Of a stretch of DNA of 21,826 bases, positions 5,209 through 12,989 are shown piece after piece. The number at the start of each line of letters is the position of its first letter. Position 1 is the stretch's first letter. Position numbers and translations under genes: made by a program. The notes under the pieces were generated by a model. The model saw only the letters and a program-made list of their open reading frames with translations, was not told the DNA's origin and did no database searches. Source of the DNA: an uncultured Roseiflexaceae bacterium (lineage in GTDB: Bacteria > Chloroflexota > Chloroflexia > Chloroflexales > Roseiflexaceae); assembly GCA_937974195.1 (NCBI GenBank), contig CALJIC010000334.1:1-21826 (forward strand), read 5' to 3'.

Positions 5209-5330
5209 GTGCGACGTGGTGTATCGGCAGCACGCTACTTCCATCCTTCGCGCCTTGCCCGGCTCCGGGCCGATGAGGGATGGTTACCGCTGAAAACGGA
5301 GAGGAGCAGGTTCGACTCCTGCCGTCGCAC
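5209..5330 (+). ncRNA. tRNA-like Y RNA candidate 2 (Ro60-associated)
   Basis: An 8-bp acceptor GTGCGACG/CGTCGCAC (G-1 against C73, as in tRNA-His), a D arm GTGGTGTATCGGCAGCAC, and a T arm GCAGG-TTCGACT-CCTGC are all intact. The D arm region matches tRNA-His at 3745 in 19 of 20 bases. The anticodon position holds CCATC/GATGG (5241-5245, 5279-5283), then CCTT/GAGG and GCCCG/CGGGC (5257-5261, 5266-5270) capped by GCTC, with CGAT bulged: the same CCTTGCC(T/C)G...CGGGCCGA core as candidate 1. A later CCG-CTGAAAA-CGG hairpin looks like a Phe anticodon loop but has a weak stem, so this could alternatively be a tRNA with a structured insertion. The RNA ends 21 bases before the Ro60 start codon and 6 bases separate it from candidate 1. 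Confidence 0.65.
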
Positions 5331-5351
5331 TCAAGAAAGGGGGGGGCGATC

Positions 5352-6947
5352 ATGCGCTACATTCGGGCCATCATCGGCGACACCACGCAGCGTGAGCCGC
5401 TGCCCGGGCAGGTCCCGAACAGCGCGGGCGGCTACAGCTACCCGGTGGACGACTGGATCCGGCTGCGCCGGTTCCTGGTGCTCGGCAGCGAGGGCGGCAG
5501 CTACTACGCCAGCGAGCGGGCGCTCACGCTTGAGAACGCTCACGCGGTCGCCCGCTGCATCGCGGCCGACGGCGCCCGCGCGGTGGCCGAGATCGTGGCG
5601 GTGAGCGTCGCCGGGCGAGCGCCCAAGAACGACCCGGCGCTGTTCGCGCTGGCGCTGGCGGCCAATGCGGAGGACCGCGACACGCGCGCGGCGGCTCTCG
5701 CTGCGCTGCCGCAGGTGGCGCGCACCGGCACCCACGTGCTGCACTTCGCCGGCTACGTCCAGGCGCTGCGCGGCTGGGGCCGCGGCCTGCGCCGCGCGGT
5801 GGCGAGCTGGTTCCTGGAGCAGCCCGTCGAGCGGCTGGTGCTGCAGGCGATCAAGTACCGCCAGCGCGACGGCTGGGCGCTGCGCGACCTGCTGCGCCTC
5901 TCGCACGCGCGCACCGACGACGAGACGCGCAACGCCGCGCTGTACTGGATCGTCAAGGGCTGGCCGGGCGTCGGCGCGGAGCCGCACCCCGACCCGGTGC
6001 TGCGCCAGATCTGGGCGGTGGAGATGCTGCAGCGCGCCGAGACGCCCGCGGCCGCCGCGCGGCTGATCGCCGAGTACCGCCTGCCGCGCGAGGCGGTGCC
6101 GACGCAGCGCCTTGGCAGCCCCGAGGTGTGGGAGGCGCTGCTGGCGCACATGCCGCTCGAGGCGATGGTGCGCAACCTGGCGACCATGACGCGCGTGGGC
6201 CTGCTCGCGCCGCTGAGCGCGGCGGCCGCGACGGTGGCCGAGCGGCTGCGTGACGGGGAGGCGATCCGGCGGGCGCGGCTGCACCCGGTCAAGGTGCTGG
6301 CGGCGCTGCTGACCTACGCGGCGGGGCGCGGCCAGCGCAGCGACGCGACCTGGACGCCGGTGCCGGCGGTGGTGGATGCGCTGAACGACGCGTTCGAGCT
6401 GGCGTTCGGGGCCGTCGAGCCGGCTGGCACACGCCACCTGCTGGCGCTCGACGTCTCCGGCTCGATGGCGATGGGGACGATCGCCGGTGTGCCGGGCCTC
6501 ACGCCGCGGGTCGGCGCGGCGGCGATGAGCCTGATCACAGCGCGCGTCGAGCCGGAAGTCCACACGCTGGCGTTCAGCCACACGCTCGTGCCGCTGGCGA
6601 TCTCGCCCCGCCAGCGCCTCGACGACGTGGTCAAGGCCACGAGCAACCTGCCGTTCGGCCGCACGGACTGCGCGCTGCCGATGCTGTGGGCGCTCTCCCA
6701 GCGCGTGGCGGTGGACACCTTCGTGGTGTACACCGACAGCGAGACGTGGTACGGCAGCGTCCACCCGGCCGAGGCGCTGCGGCGCTACCGTGAGGGTATG
6801 GGCATTGCCGCCAAGCTGATCGTCGTCGGCATGGTGGCCAACAGCTTCAGCATCGCTGACCCGGAGGACGGCGGCATGCTGGACGTTGTTGGCTTCGACA
6901 CCGCCGCGCCGCAGGTGATGCGCGACTTCAGCGCGGCGGGCGGGTAA
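5352..6947 (+). CDS. Ro60 (TROVE domain) RNA-binding protein
   Basis: This 531-residue protein is a bacterial Ro60 orthologue (called Rsr in Deinococcus). The TROVE HEAT-repeat ring spans about residues 15-360, with the family signatures QVPNSAGGY (20-28), LRRFLVLGSEGGSYY (38-52), LLRLSHARTD (180-189) and RNLATMTRVGLL (274-285). A von Willebrand A domain follows (361-531) with a complete MIDAS: DVSGSM (367-372), Thr438-Asp439, and Asp462 in YTDSETW. Ro60 rings bind misfolded RNA ends in the central hole and Y RNAs on the outer surface; in bacteria they help rRNA maturation and RNA decay under stress, often tethered by a Y RNA to PNPase. The ATG at 5352 follows a G-rich ribosome-binding site (from 5339) and lies 21 bases after the tRNA-like RNA, so RNA and protein are probably co-transcribed. 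No rtcB or pnp gene is nearby. Confidence 0.95.
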   Translation: MRYIRAIIGDTTQREPLPGQVPNSAGGYSYPVDDWIRLRRFLVLGSEGGSYYASERALTLENAHAVARCIAADGARAVAEIVAVSVAGRAPKNDPALFALALAANAEDRDTRAAALAALPQVARTGTHVLHFAGYVQALRGWGRGLRRAVASWFLEQPVERLVLQAIKYRQRDGWALRDLLRLSHARTDDETRNAALYWIVKGWPGVGAEPHPDPVLRQIWAVEMLQRAETPAAAARLIAEYRLPREAVPTQRLGSPEVWEALLAHMPLEAMVRNLATMTRVGLLAPLSAAAATVAERLRDGEAIRRARLHPVKVLAALLTYAAGRGQRSDATWTPVPAVVDALNDAFELAFGAVEPAGTRHLLALDVSGSMAMGTIAGVPGLTPRVGAAAMSLITARVEPEVHTLAFSHTLVPLAISPRQRLDDVVKATSNLPFGRTDCALPMLWALSQRVAVDTFVVYTDSETWYGSVHPAEALRRYREGMGIAAKLIVVGMVANSFSIADPEDGGMLDVVGFDTAAPQVMRDFSAAGG

Positions 6948-6954
6948 GTGCTAC

Positions 6955-6979
6955 GGGCGCGGGAGCGCGGACCGCGCCC
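6955..6979 (+). terminator. GC hairpin after Ro60 gene
   Basis: GGGCGCG (6955-6961) pairs with CGCGCCC (6973-6979), beginning 8 bases after the Ro60 stop. No T-run follows. The rest of the gap to 7065 shows no feature. Confidence 0.35.
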
Positions 6980-7065
6980 ACCCCCCTGGCCTGGGGCATA
7001 GCAGTCGCGCAGCACCGCAGTAGCTCAAGCTCGATGGGCGTGGGCGGATCGACGAGGAACAGGGG

Positions 7066-7938
7066 GTGATGGAAGCGTTGTCCGTGCCCACCGCGCTGCC
7101 GCGGGCGCGCGTGAAAAGAGCTGTGATGCCAGAACCAGCCCATCACGCCCTCAGTCGCTCAGTCGCTGGCCTCCTCGGAATACTCCTCCTTCTCTGTAGC
7201 GCCGTGTGCCTTGTTCTAGACTTCCTTCGTGAGCCGCTCACCAAAGCCTGGCACGCTGCCAATACTGCTCGTGCATGCGAAGAATATTACCAACAGGGTG
7301 ACTTCGACGAAGCACTAGCCGCTTGCGATGCGGCGATCGCTGCATCGCCTACGTCTGCTCCTGCGTACATCACGCGCGGCTACATATACATGGTCCGAGG
7401 GAACTATCAACAGGCGCTTGCCGATTTCGACAGCGCGCTCACACATGATCCGGATAATGGTCAGGCTTTCATCAATCGTGGCATCGTCCTCGAGAGAATG
7501 GGACGTTTTCAGAGTGCTCTCGACAATTATAATGACATGTTGTCACGCGATATATCGGATAGCGCGTATCTCTATTATGGATACAACAATCGCGGCGTCA
7601 CGTACCAGAATTTAGGCGAGATTGATCTTGCGATCCAGGATTATATCCGGGCGATCGAACATCGCCCTGATCTCCCAGATGCGTATAAGAATCTCGAACG
7701 TCTTTTTCTTGCGCAGAGCAATCATGACGAATTACTCGCAATCAACACTCAACTGGTAGACAAGCACCCAGAGGCGCCAGATAATCTGTATCATCGCGGG
7801 ATGATCTATCGATTGACGGGGAAACCTGGAGAGGCTTATGCAGATTTTCAGCAATGCCTGGAATCAAACCCCTCGGAACTCCTGAAGCAGCAATGTGGGA
7901 CACAGTTGAGTGAAATTGAGCCGTTAGTGCAACGATAG
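7066..7938 (+). CDS. Membrane-anchored TPR protein
   Basis: The frame starts GTG-ATG at 7066/7069 with GAGGA at 7054-7058; an internal ATG at 7126 (MPEPAHHAL) is an alternative. One hydrophobic segment (about 33-52, VAGLLGILLLLCSAVCLVLD) should anchor it in the membrane. It is followed by about six tetratricopeptide repeats from residue 65 to 272, with classic signatures such as ACEEYYQQGDFDEALAACDA, AYITRGYIYMVRGNYQQALA and YNNRGVTYQNLGEIDLAIQD. TPRs are protein-binding scaffolds, so a partner is expected but not identifiable. Its DNA is visibly richer in A and T than the flanking genes and uses codons such as ATA, AAT and TAT that they avoid, which suggests recent acquisition. It is separated from Ro60 by 118 bases and may not belong to that operon. 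Confidence 0.88.
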   Translation: MMEALSVPTALPRARVKRAVMPEPAHHALSRSVAGLLGILLLLCSAVCLVLDFLREPLTKAWHAANTARACEEYYQQGDFDEALAACDAAIAASPTSAPAYITRGYIYMVRGNYQQALADFDSALTHDPDNGQAFINRGIVLERMGRFQSALDNYNDMLSRDISDSAYLYYGYNNRGVTYQNLGEIDLAIQDYIRAIEHRPDLPDAYKNLERLFLAQSNHDELLAINTQLVDKHPEAPDNLYHRGMIYRLTGKPGEAYADFQQCLESNPSELLKQQCGTQLSEIEPLVQR

Positions 7939-8437
7939 GCTAGATATTTCGGCCAAATGACCTCCGGTATTGTGCTCCGCGCGGTCTTTCACCGAGGCCG
8001 TGACTGTCAGTGACCGTCATCTGCTTGAGCGCCACGGTCTGCCCGCTGAGCTCATCGCGCGCCTCATATACCGCCCTCATCCCGCCCATATTGATGAGCC
8101 GCACCACTTGGTAGCGGCCGTTCAGCTCATTACCGACGAAGCCCCGTGTAGGGTTACTCGGATTGTGATTCCCCTACCAAAGAGCGCCGGGCCGCATTGT
8201 GAAGTCAGAATCGCGCTTAATACGATGGGCGGTCGGAATCATGCCAGTGGTGCTGAAGGTGAGGCGCTGGGGGTACGGTGGCAGCCAGAAGCTCGACTCG
8301 CTCAACCCGCCCTCGGTCCCGATCGCCAACCGCCGTGCGCTGCTGCCCGGCCCGCAGCGCCTCAGGGGCGAGCGACATGATCTGGATGGCCCGCGAGGAG
8401 ATGTGTGTTTCTTTACATAAGTGCTGGCCAAGGGGTA

Positions 8438-8446
8438 TGGTACAAT
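8438..8446 (+). promoter_or_regulatory. Extended -10 promoter
   Basis: TGG-TACAAT (8438-8446) fits an extended -10 element; no good -35 is found 16-18 bases upstream. A transcript would start near 8453, at the base of the adjacent hairpin. No good gene follows for about 570 bases, so it may drive an RNA, a decayed gene or the kinase at 9022. Confidence 0.35.
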
Positions 8447-8453
8447 GGGCTCG

Positions 8454-8469
8454 ATACCCGAAAGGGTAT
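8454..8469 (+). other. GAAA tetraloop hairpin
   Basis: ATACCC (8454-8459) and GGGTAT (8464-8469) form a perfect 6-bp stem capped by GAAA, a very stable RNA loop. It would sit at the extreme 5' end of a transcript from the extended -10, where such hairpins protect RNA. There is no T-run, so it is not a terminator. Confidence 0.35.
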
Positions 8470-9021
8470 GACCAGCTGGCGGCGTATCTGGCGCGCGAGA
8501 CGCTGATCGGCATCTGTAGCGGGCGGGACGCGGGGCCGGATGCGCGGCTGGTGGGGAGATGCTGCGCGCTGCCGGCCGAAGCCGCGGTCTGTGTCGGGGA
8601 CGGGCCCGGGGACAGCGGCGCAGGCGCGGTGGCATCTGCCGGAGGAGCGCTGCGAGCTGTGCCCGTTCAGCCACTACGGCCCTGTCAAACACCACTGGAC
8701 GGAGGCGAAGCGGAGCGCGGCGCTGATCGAGCGGGTGGCGCGGGCGGGCGGGGTGCTGAATCCCCACCGCAGCGGCGCCGGATGGGCTCATCCCGCTGCC
8801 AGTGGCACGGGCGTGTTCTCTCGGGATGAGCGATGGGGTGTGGAAATGCCCGGCGCTGGGGCTGGGCCTGTGGAGCGTAATAGGCTGCTGGGTGTGATGG
8901 CAGCCTTCCCACATCCGGCAGCCCCGCCGCAGCGCTGCCACCAGGTCGACGATTAGTGGTGCGAGCCGCGGCGGCGCCTCACCCCCGACGTATCCTGACC
9001 ATACGGGAGCGCTTCTCGCAG

Positions 9022-12000
9022 ATGCGCATACCACACAGCTCCGAGCAGGGCTCTCTTTTCACGCGCCTGCGGCGGTGGCTCGACGCCGTCCCGTCGCAGA
9101 CGGGCCTAGAGCGGGAGCAGGCCCGCCTCATCCAGGTGCTCCTGCTCGGCCTGTGCGCGATCCTGCTCTGCTCGGCCACCCTCACGCTGATCGCCGTCCC
9201 TCTGACTGAGTCCCCGACGAGGGAGGCGAACCTCTCCAACACCGTCACCTGCCTCATCGCCACCGGCCTGGTCGCCATCCCGCTCGTCCTCCTGCGGCGC
9301 GGCCGCCTCGCGCTGGCCGCGGCCATTCTCGTGGGGCTGCTGGAGGCCCCGGCCCTGCTGGCGATCTGGATCGCCGGCCCGGAGCGCGCCTGGGCTGGTG
9401 TGCTGGCGCTCACGCTCCCGCTCGCGCTCGCCGCGCTCGTGCTGGGGCGGCGCGCGCTGATCGTGGTCACGCTCGTGAGCATCGTCGGGGTGACCCTGAG
9501 CGCCGTGCGCCACGCCCCCATGACCTCGCTCGACAGCGCCAACGCCCCCTCCATCAGCCTCATGTTCGCGCTGCTCACGGGCGTGCTGGCGCTGTTCCTC
9601 GACCGCTTCGGCGCAACCTTCCGCTCGACGCTGCGCGAGCGGCACGACGCGGCGCTCGCCACCCTCCAGCAGGCGCTCGCCAGCCGGGAGAACGACGTCG
9701 CGCTGCTGGCGCGCGAGATGGCCCGGCAGCGGGAGGAGCGCTCCATCCTCCTGCGGCGCTTCCACGCGCTGGCCGAGGGCTACCCCGGCGTCATCGCGGT
9801 CTTCAACCCCGATCTGGTCTACGAGCTGCTCGCCGGCCGGCAGATCGCGTCGCTGGGCATCGACCCGGCCGAGCTCAGGGGCCAGCGCCTGGGCGTGAAC
9901 GTCTCCGACCCCGAGCTGCAGGAGATGATGGTCGAGCGGGCGAAGCGGGCGCTCAACGGCGAGCCGGTGAGCTACACCCAGCCGTTCGGCGATCGCATCT
10001 ACGAGGTGCGGATGGTGGCGCTGCGCGATCAGCACGGGGCGGTGACGGGCGGGATGATGATCACGACCGACATCACCGAGCGGGCGCGGACCGAGGAGAA
10101 GCTGCGGGAGAGCGAGGCGCGGCTGGCGGGGATCGTGGGCAGCGCGATGGACGCCATCATCACGATCGACCACGAGCAGCGCATCGTACTCGCGAACCGC
10201 GCGGCCGAGCAGGTGTTCGGCGCGCGCGCCGAGGACCTGGTGGGGCAGAGCCTCGACGTCCTCATCCCCGAGCGCCTCCGCGCTGCCCACCGCCGCCACG
10301 TGGCGGCCTTCGGGAAGAGCGGGGTGACGACCCGCGCGATGGGGGTGACGCCCGACCTGTGGGGGCGGCGCGCGAACGGGGAGGAGTTCCCGATCGAGGC
10401 GTCGATCAGCCAGGTGACGGTCGGGGGGGAGAAGCTCTACACCGCCATCGTGCGCGACATCACCGAGCGGAGGCGCCAGGAGCGGCTGCTCAAGGAGAGC
10501 GAGGAGCGCTACCGGCTGATCGCCGAGCACTCGACCGACCTGATCCAGCTCATCGATCTGGAGGCGGAGGGCGCGATCCGCTACGCCAGCCCGTCCCACA
10601 GCCAGCTGCTCGGCCTACCCCAGATCGCGCTGTTCGGGCCGGGGGTGGAGCAGTGGGTCGAGTCGGAGGACCGCGACCTGGCCGCGCAGCTGTGGGCGGA
10701 CCTGCTCGAGCGGGGGGAGGCGGCCGGGACGGTGCGGGTGCGCCACATGGACGGGACGGTGCGCTTTCTCGACCTGGCCGCGCGCGCGCTCACGACGGAG
10801 GGGCGGCGCCTCGCGGTGGTGGTGGGGCGCGATGTGACCGAGCGCAAGAAGATCGAGGCGCGGTACCTCCAGTCGCAGCGGATGGAGAGCGTCGGGCGGC
10901 TGGCCGGAGGGATCGCGCACGACTTCAACAACCTGCTGACCGGCATCCTCGGCTACGTCGAGCTGTGCCTGCTGGATAGCACGCTCCGCCCCGAGATGGT
11001 CGCCGACCTGGAGGAGATCCAGAAGGCGGCGCAGCGGGCGACGATGCTGACGCGCCAGCTGCTGACCTTCGCCCGCCAGCAGGTCATTGAGCCGCGGGTG
11101 GTGAACCTGAACGAGGTGCTGGTCGGGACGGGCCACCTGCTGCGGCGGCTGATCGGGGCGGATGTCGAGCTGGTCATTCTCCCCGACGAGCGGCTTGCCC
11201 CAGTCCGGGTGGACGCCGGGCAGATCGAGCAGGTGATCGTCAACCTGGCGATCAACGCGCGGGACGCGATGCCGTCAGGCGGGCGGCTGACGATCGAGAC
11301 GGCCAACGTCACGCTCGACGAGGAGTACCGCCGCACCCACACCTACGTGCTGCCGGGCGACTACGTGATGATCGCCGTCTCGGACACGGGGACGGGGATG
11401 CCGGAGGAGGTGGTCGAGCACCTGTTCGAGCCCTTCTTCACAACGAAGGAGCCGGGCAAGGGCACCGGGCTGGGGATGGCGACGGTCTACGGCATCGTCA
11501 AGCAGCACGGGGGGTACGTGTGGGTCTACTCGGAGGTGGGGGTCGGGACGTCGGTGAAGGTCTACCTCCCACGCGTCGACGCGCCGCTCGACGACGCCGA
11601 GGTGGTCGTCGACACGGTGATGCCGCGCGGGGATGAGACGATCCTGGTGGTGGAGGACGAGGAGCAGGTGCGGCGGTTCGTGACGCGCCTGCTGCGGACG
11701 CTGGGGTACCAGGTGCTGGAGGCGGCCTCGGGCGACGAGGCGATCGCCACGCTGATCGCCCACCTGCCGCAGCGGGTCGACCTGGTGCTCACCGACGTGA
11801 TCATGCCGCGGATGGGGGGCCGGGCGCTGGCGGAGAAGCTCGCCTCCATCGTCCCCAACACGAAGGTGCTGTTCATGAGCGGGTACACGGACGACATCAT
11901 CATGAAGGCGGGGATTCTGGCGGAGGAGGTCCACTTCCTCCAGAAGCCGTTCAACAGCCCCACCCTGGCGCGGAAGGTCCGCCAGGTGCTCGACACCCCT

Positions 12001-12033
12001 GAACACCCAAAGCAGGCAGACCAGCCATCGTGA
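9022..12033 (+). CDS. PAS-rich hybrid sensor histidine kinase with receiver domain
   Basis: About 1003 residues from ATG 9022; GTG at 8956 gives 22 more but lacks a ribosome-binding site. The N-terminus has about six hydrophobic segments (roughly residues 39-193), a membrane sensor region. Then comes a coiled linker, three PAS domains (about 248-355, 370-485 and 490-615) each closing with DITER or DVTER signatures, and a HisKA domain whose H-box GGIAHDFNNLL carries the phosphorylated His633. The HATPase domain has N-box NLAINARDAMP and G-boxes DTGTGMP and GTGLGMATVYG. A C-terminal receiver domain (about 875-990) has acidic residues VVEDEEQ, phospho-acceptor Asp925 in LTDVIMP and Lys in LQKPF. 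All catalytic residues are intact. It is an orphan kinase: no cognate output regulator is adjacent, and the signal is unknown. Confidence 0.93.
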   Translation: MRIPHSSEQGSLFTRLRRWLDAVPSQTGLEREQARLIQVLLLGLCAILLCSATLTLIAVPLTESPTREANLSNTVTCLIATGLVAIPLVLLRRGRLALAAAILVGLLEAPALLAIWIAGPERAWAGVLALTLPLALAALVLGRRALIVVTLVSIVGVTLSAVRHAPMTSLDSANAPSISLMFALLTGVLALFLDRFGATFRSTLRERHDAALATLQQALASRENDVALLAREMARQREERSILLRRFHALAEGYPGVIAVFNPDLVYELLAGRQIASLGIDPAELRGQRLGVNVSDPELQEMMVERAKRALNGEPVSYTQPFGDRIYEVRMVALRDQHGAVTGGMMITTDITERARTEEKLRESEARLAGIVGSAMDAIITIDHEQRIVLANRAAEQVFGARAEDLVGQSLDVLIPERLRAAHRRHVAAFGKSGVTTRAMGVTPDLWGRRANGEEFPIEASISQVTVGGEKLYTAIVRDITERRRQERLLKESEERYRLIAEHSTDLIQLIDLEAEGAIRYASPSHSQLLGLPQIALFGPGVEQWVESEDRDLAAQLWADLLERGEAAGTVRVRHMDGTVRFLDLAARALTTEGRRLAVVVGRDVTERKKIEARYLQSQRMESVGRLAGGIAHDFNNLLTGILGYVELCLLDSTLRPEMVADLEEIQKAAQRATMLTRQLLTFARQQVIEPRVVNLNEVLVGTGHLLRRLIGADVELVILPDERLAPVRVDAGQIEQVIVNLAINARDAMPSGGRLTIETANVTLDEEYRRTHTYVLPGDYVMIAVSDTGTGMPEEVVEHLFEPFFTTKEPGKGTGLGMATVYGIVKQHGGYVWVYSEVGVGTSVKVYLPRVDAPLDDAEVVVDTVMPRGDETILVVEDEEQVRRFVTRLLRTLGYQVLEAASGDEAIATLIAHLPQRVDLVLTDVIMPRMGGRALAEKLASIVPNTKVLFMSGYTDDIIMKAGILAEEVHFLQKPFNSPTLARKVRQVLDTPEHPKQADQPS

Positions 12034-12335
12034 GGTGCCGGCGGGCTAGGGGTGCTCGCTCCGGCACGCGGCGAGGATGGTGGTGAGGAAGCCGTGCGCC
12101 TCGATCGCCCGCGCGAGCCGCGAGCGGCAATCACACGCAGGTAGTCTCCAGCAGGGGTTTGATCTCCGGCGGGATAGGCGCAGGCATAGACGCTCCAGGT
12201 AGCTGCGGACCAGCTCACACAGGTGGTGCTCGCCATCAGCGGCCTGCGCCTTCGTTGGGTGTCCCTCTGTGTGCCCCGCGCTCGCAGGCCGCCTCCCCAT
12301 GCCCGTATCATCTCCCCTACGAAAGTGAGGTTACA
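12034..12335. other. Intergenic region, no confident gene
   Basis: About 300 bases between the kinase and the HAD gene. A minus-strand frame of 84 codons (12300-12046) encodes a Cys/Arg-rich sequence (EHHLCELVRSYLERLCLRL) that I cannot assign; it may be a remnant. TATCAT at 12306-12311 could be a -10 for the HAD gene but has no -35. Confidence 0.4.
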
Positions 12336-12950
12336 ATGCCTATCCGCGCAGCCGTCTTCGATATCGGCGGCGTTTTGGAGATCACGCCGCGAACCGGATG
12401 GGTTGAGGCGTGGGAGACGCGTCTCAACCTGCGACCGGGTGAGATCGAACGGCGGCTGGGCGATGTGTGGCGCGCGGGGGGCATCGGACGTATTTCGGAA
12501 GCAGGCGTAGTAAGGAGTATTCAGCGTCGCTTAGAGCTCGATCACGAGCAGCTCGCCGCATTCATCGACGATATGTGGGCCGAGTATCTCGGGAGCTTAA
12601 ATGTGGAGCTTGCCGACTACTTTCGTGGCCTCCGGCCGAGATATCGCACCGCCATCATTAGCAACAGCTTTGTCGGTGCGCGCGAGAGAGAGCAGCAGCG
12701 CTATCAGCTCGATACGATCTGCGACTTCATCATCTACTCGCACGAGGTGGGGCTGGAAAAGCCGGACCGACGTATCTTTGAGCTCGCGTGTGAGCGGCTT
12801 GGCGTGCAGCCGGGCGAGGCGATCTTTCTGGATGATGTCGAACCATATGTCGCAGCGGCACGTGAGGTGGGAATGGTGGCGATACACTTCCGCAGCACGG
12901 CGCAGGCGATTGCGGAGATCGAAGCCTGCCTCCACGCCGCTGCCTCCTGA
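12336..12950 (+). CDS. HAD-superfamily hydrolase, subfamily IA
   Basis: The 204-residue protein starts at ATG 12336, with GTGAGG upstream. HAD motif I is VFDIGGVL with nucleophile Asp9, but the second Asp of the usual DxD is Gly11 (DIGGV), as in the YihX-like branch of HAD-IA enzymes. Motif II is ISNS (108-111), the motif III Lys is K142 in GLEKPDRRIF, and motif IV is FLDD (Asp166-Asp167). An alpha-helical cap of about 70 residues sits between motifs I and II. Family members are small-molecule phosphatases. The missing DxD acid may slow dephosphorylation or change specificity, but it is normal in this branch. The substrate is unknown. The next gene begins 39 bases downstream on the same strand and may be co-transcribed. 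Confidence 0.9.
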   Translation: MPIRAAVFDIGGVLEITPRTGWVEAWETRLNLRPGEIERRLGDVWRAGGIGRISEAGVVRSIQRRLELDHEQLAAFIDDMWAEYLGSLNVELADYFRGLRPRYRTAIISNSFVGAREREQQRYQLDTICDFIIYSHEVGLEKPDRRIFELACERLGVQPGEAIFLDDVEPYVAAAREVGMVAIHFRSTAQAIAEIEACLHAAAS

Positions 12951-12989
12951 TGCACAGCCGGCGACACAGCCTTCGCGGAACGAGCCTGT

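Larger units (their letters stand above)
7939..9021. other. About 1 kb with no convincing gene
   Basis: Open frames exist on both strands but none shows a recognisable domain, good ribosome-binding site and normal composition together. Fragments that read like protein (for example a segment around 8640-8780 reading WHLPEERCELCPFSHYGPVK) switch frame or run into meaningless sequence, so decayed genes are likely. The only clear elements are an extended -10 at 8438-8446 and a GAAA-capped hairpin at 8454-8469. Confidence 0.5.

Noticed and set aside
5209..5330. tRNA-Phe interrupted by a group I intron
   Set aside because: The insertion is about 50 bases, far too short for a group I intron and lacking its core; the apparent GAA loop has only a 3-bp clean stem.
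5331..6764. Long minus-strand open frame (477 codons) opposite Ro60
   Set aside because: It is His/Arg-rich with no domain and mirrors the GC-rich codons of the real Ro60 gene, which has clear family motifs.
9106..10599. 497-codon minus-strand frame opposite the hybrid kinase
   Set aside because: Low-complexity composition and no motifs; the plus strand encodes PAS and kinase domains here.
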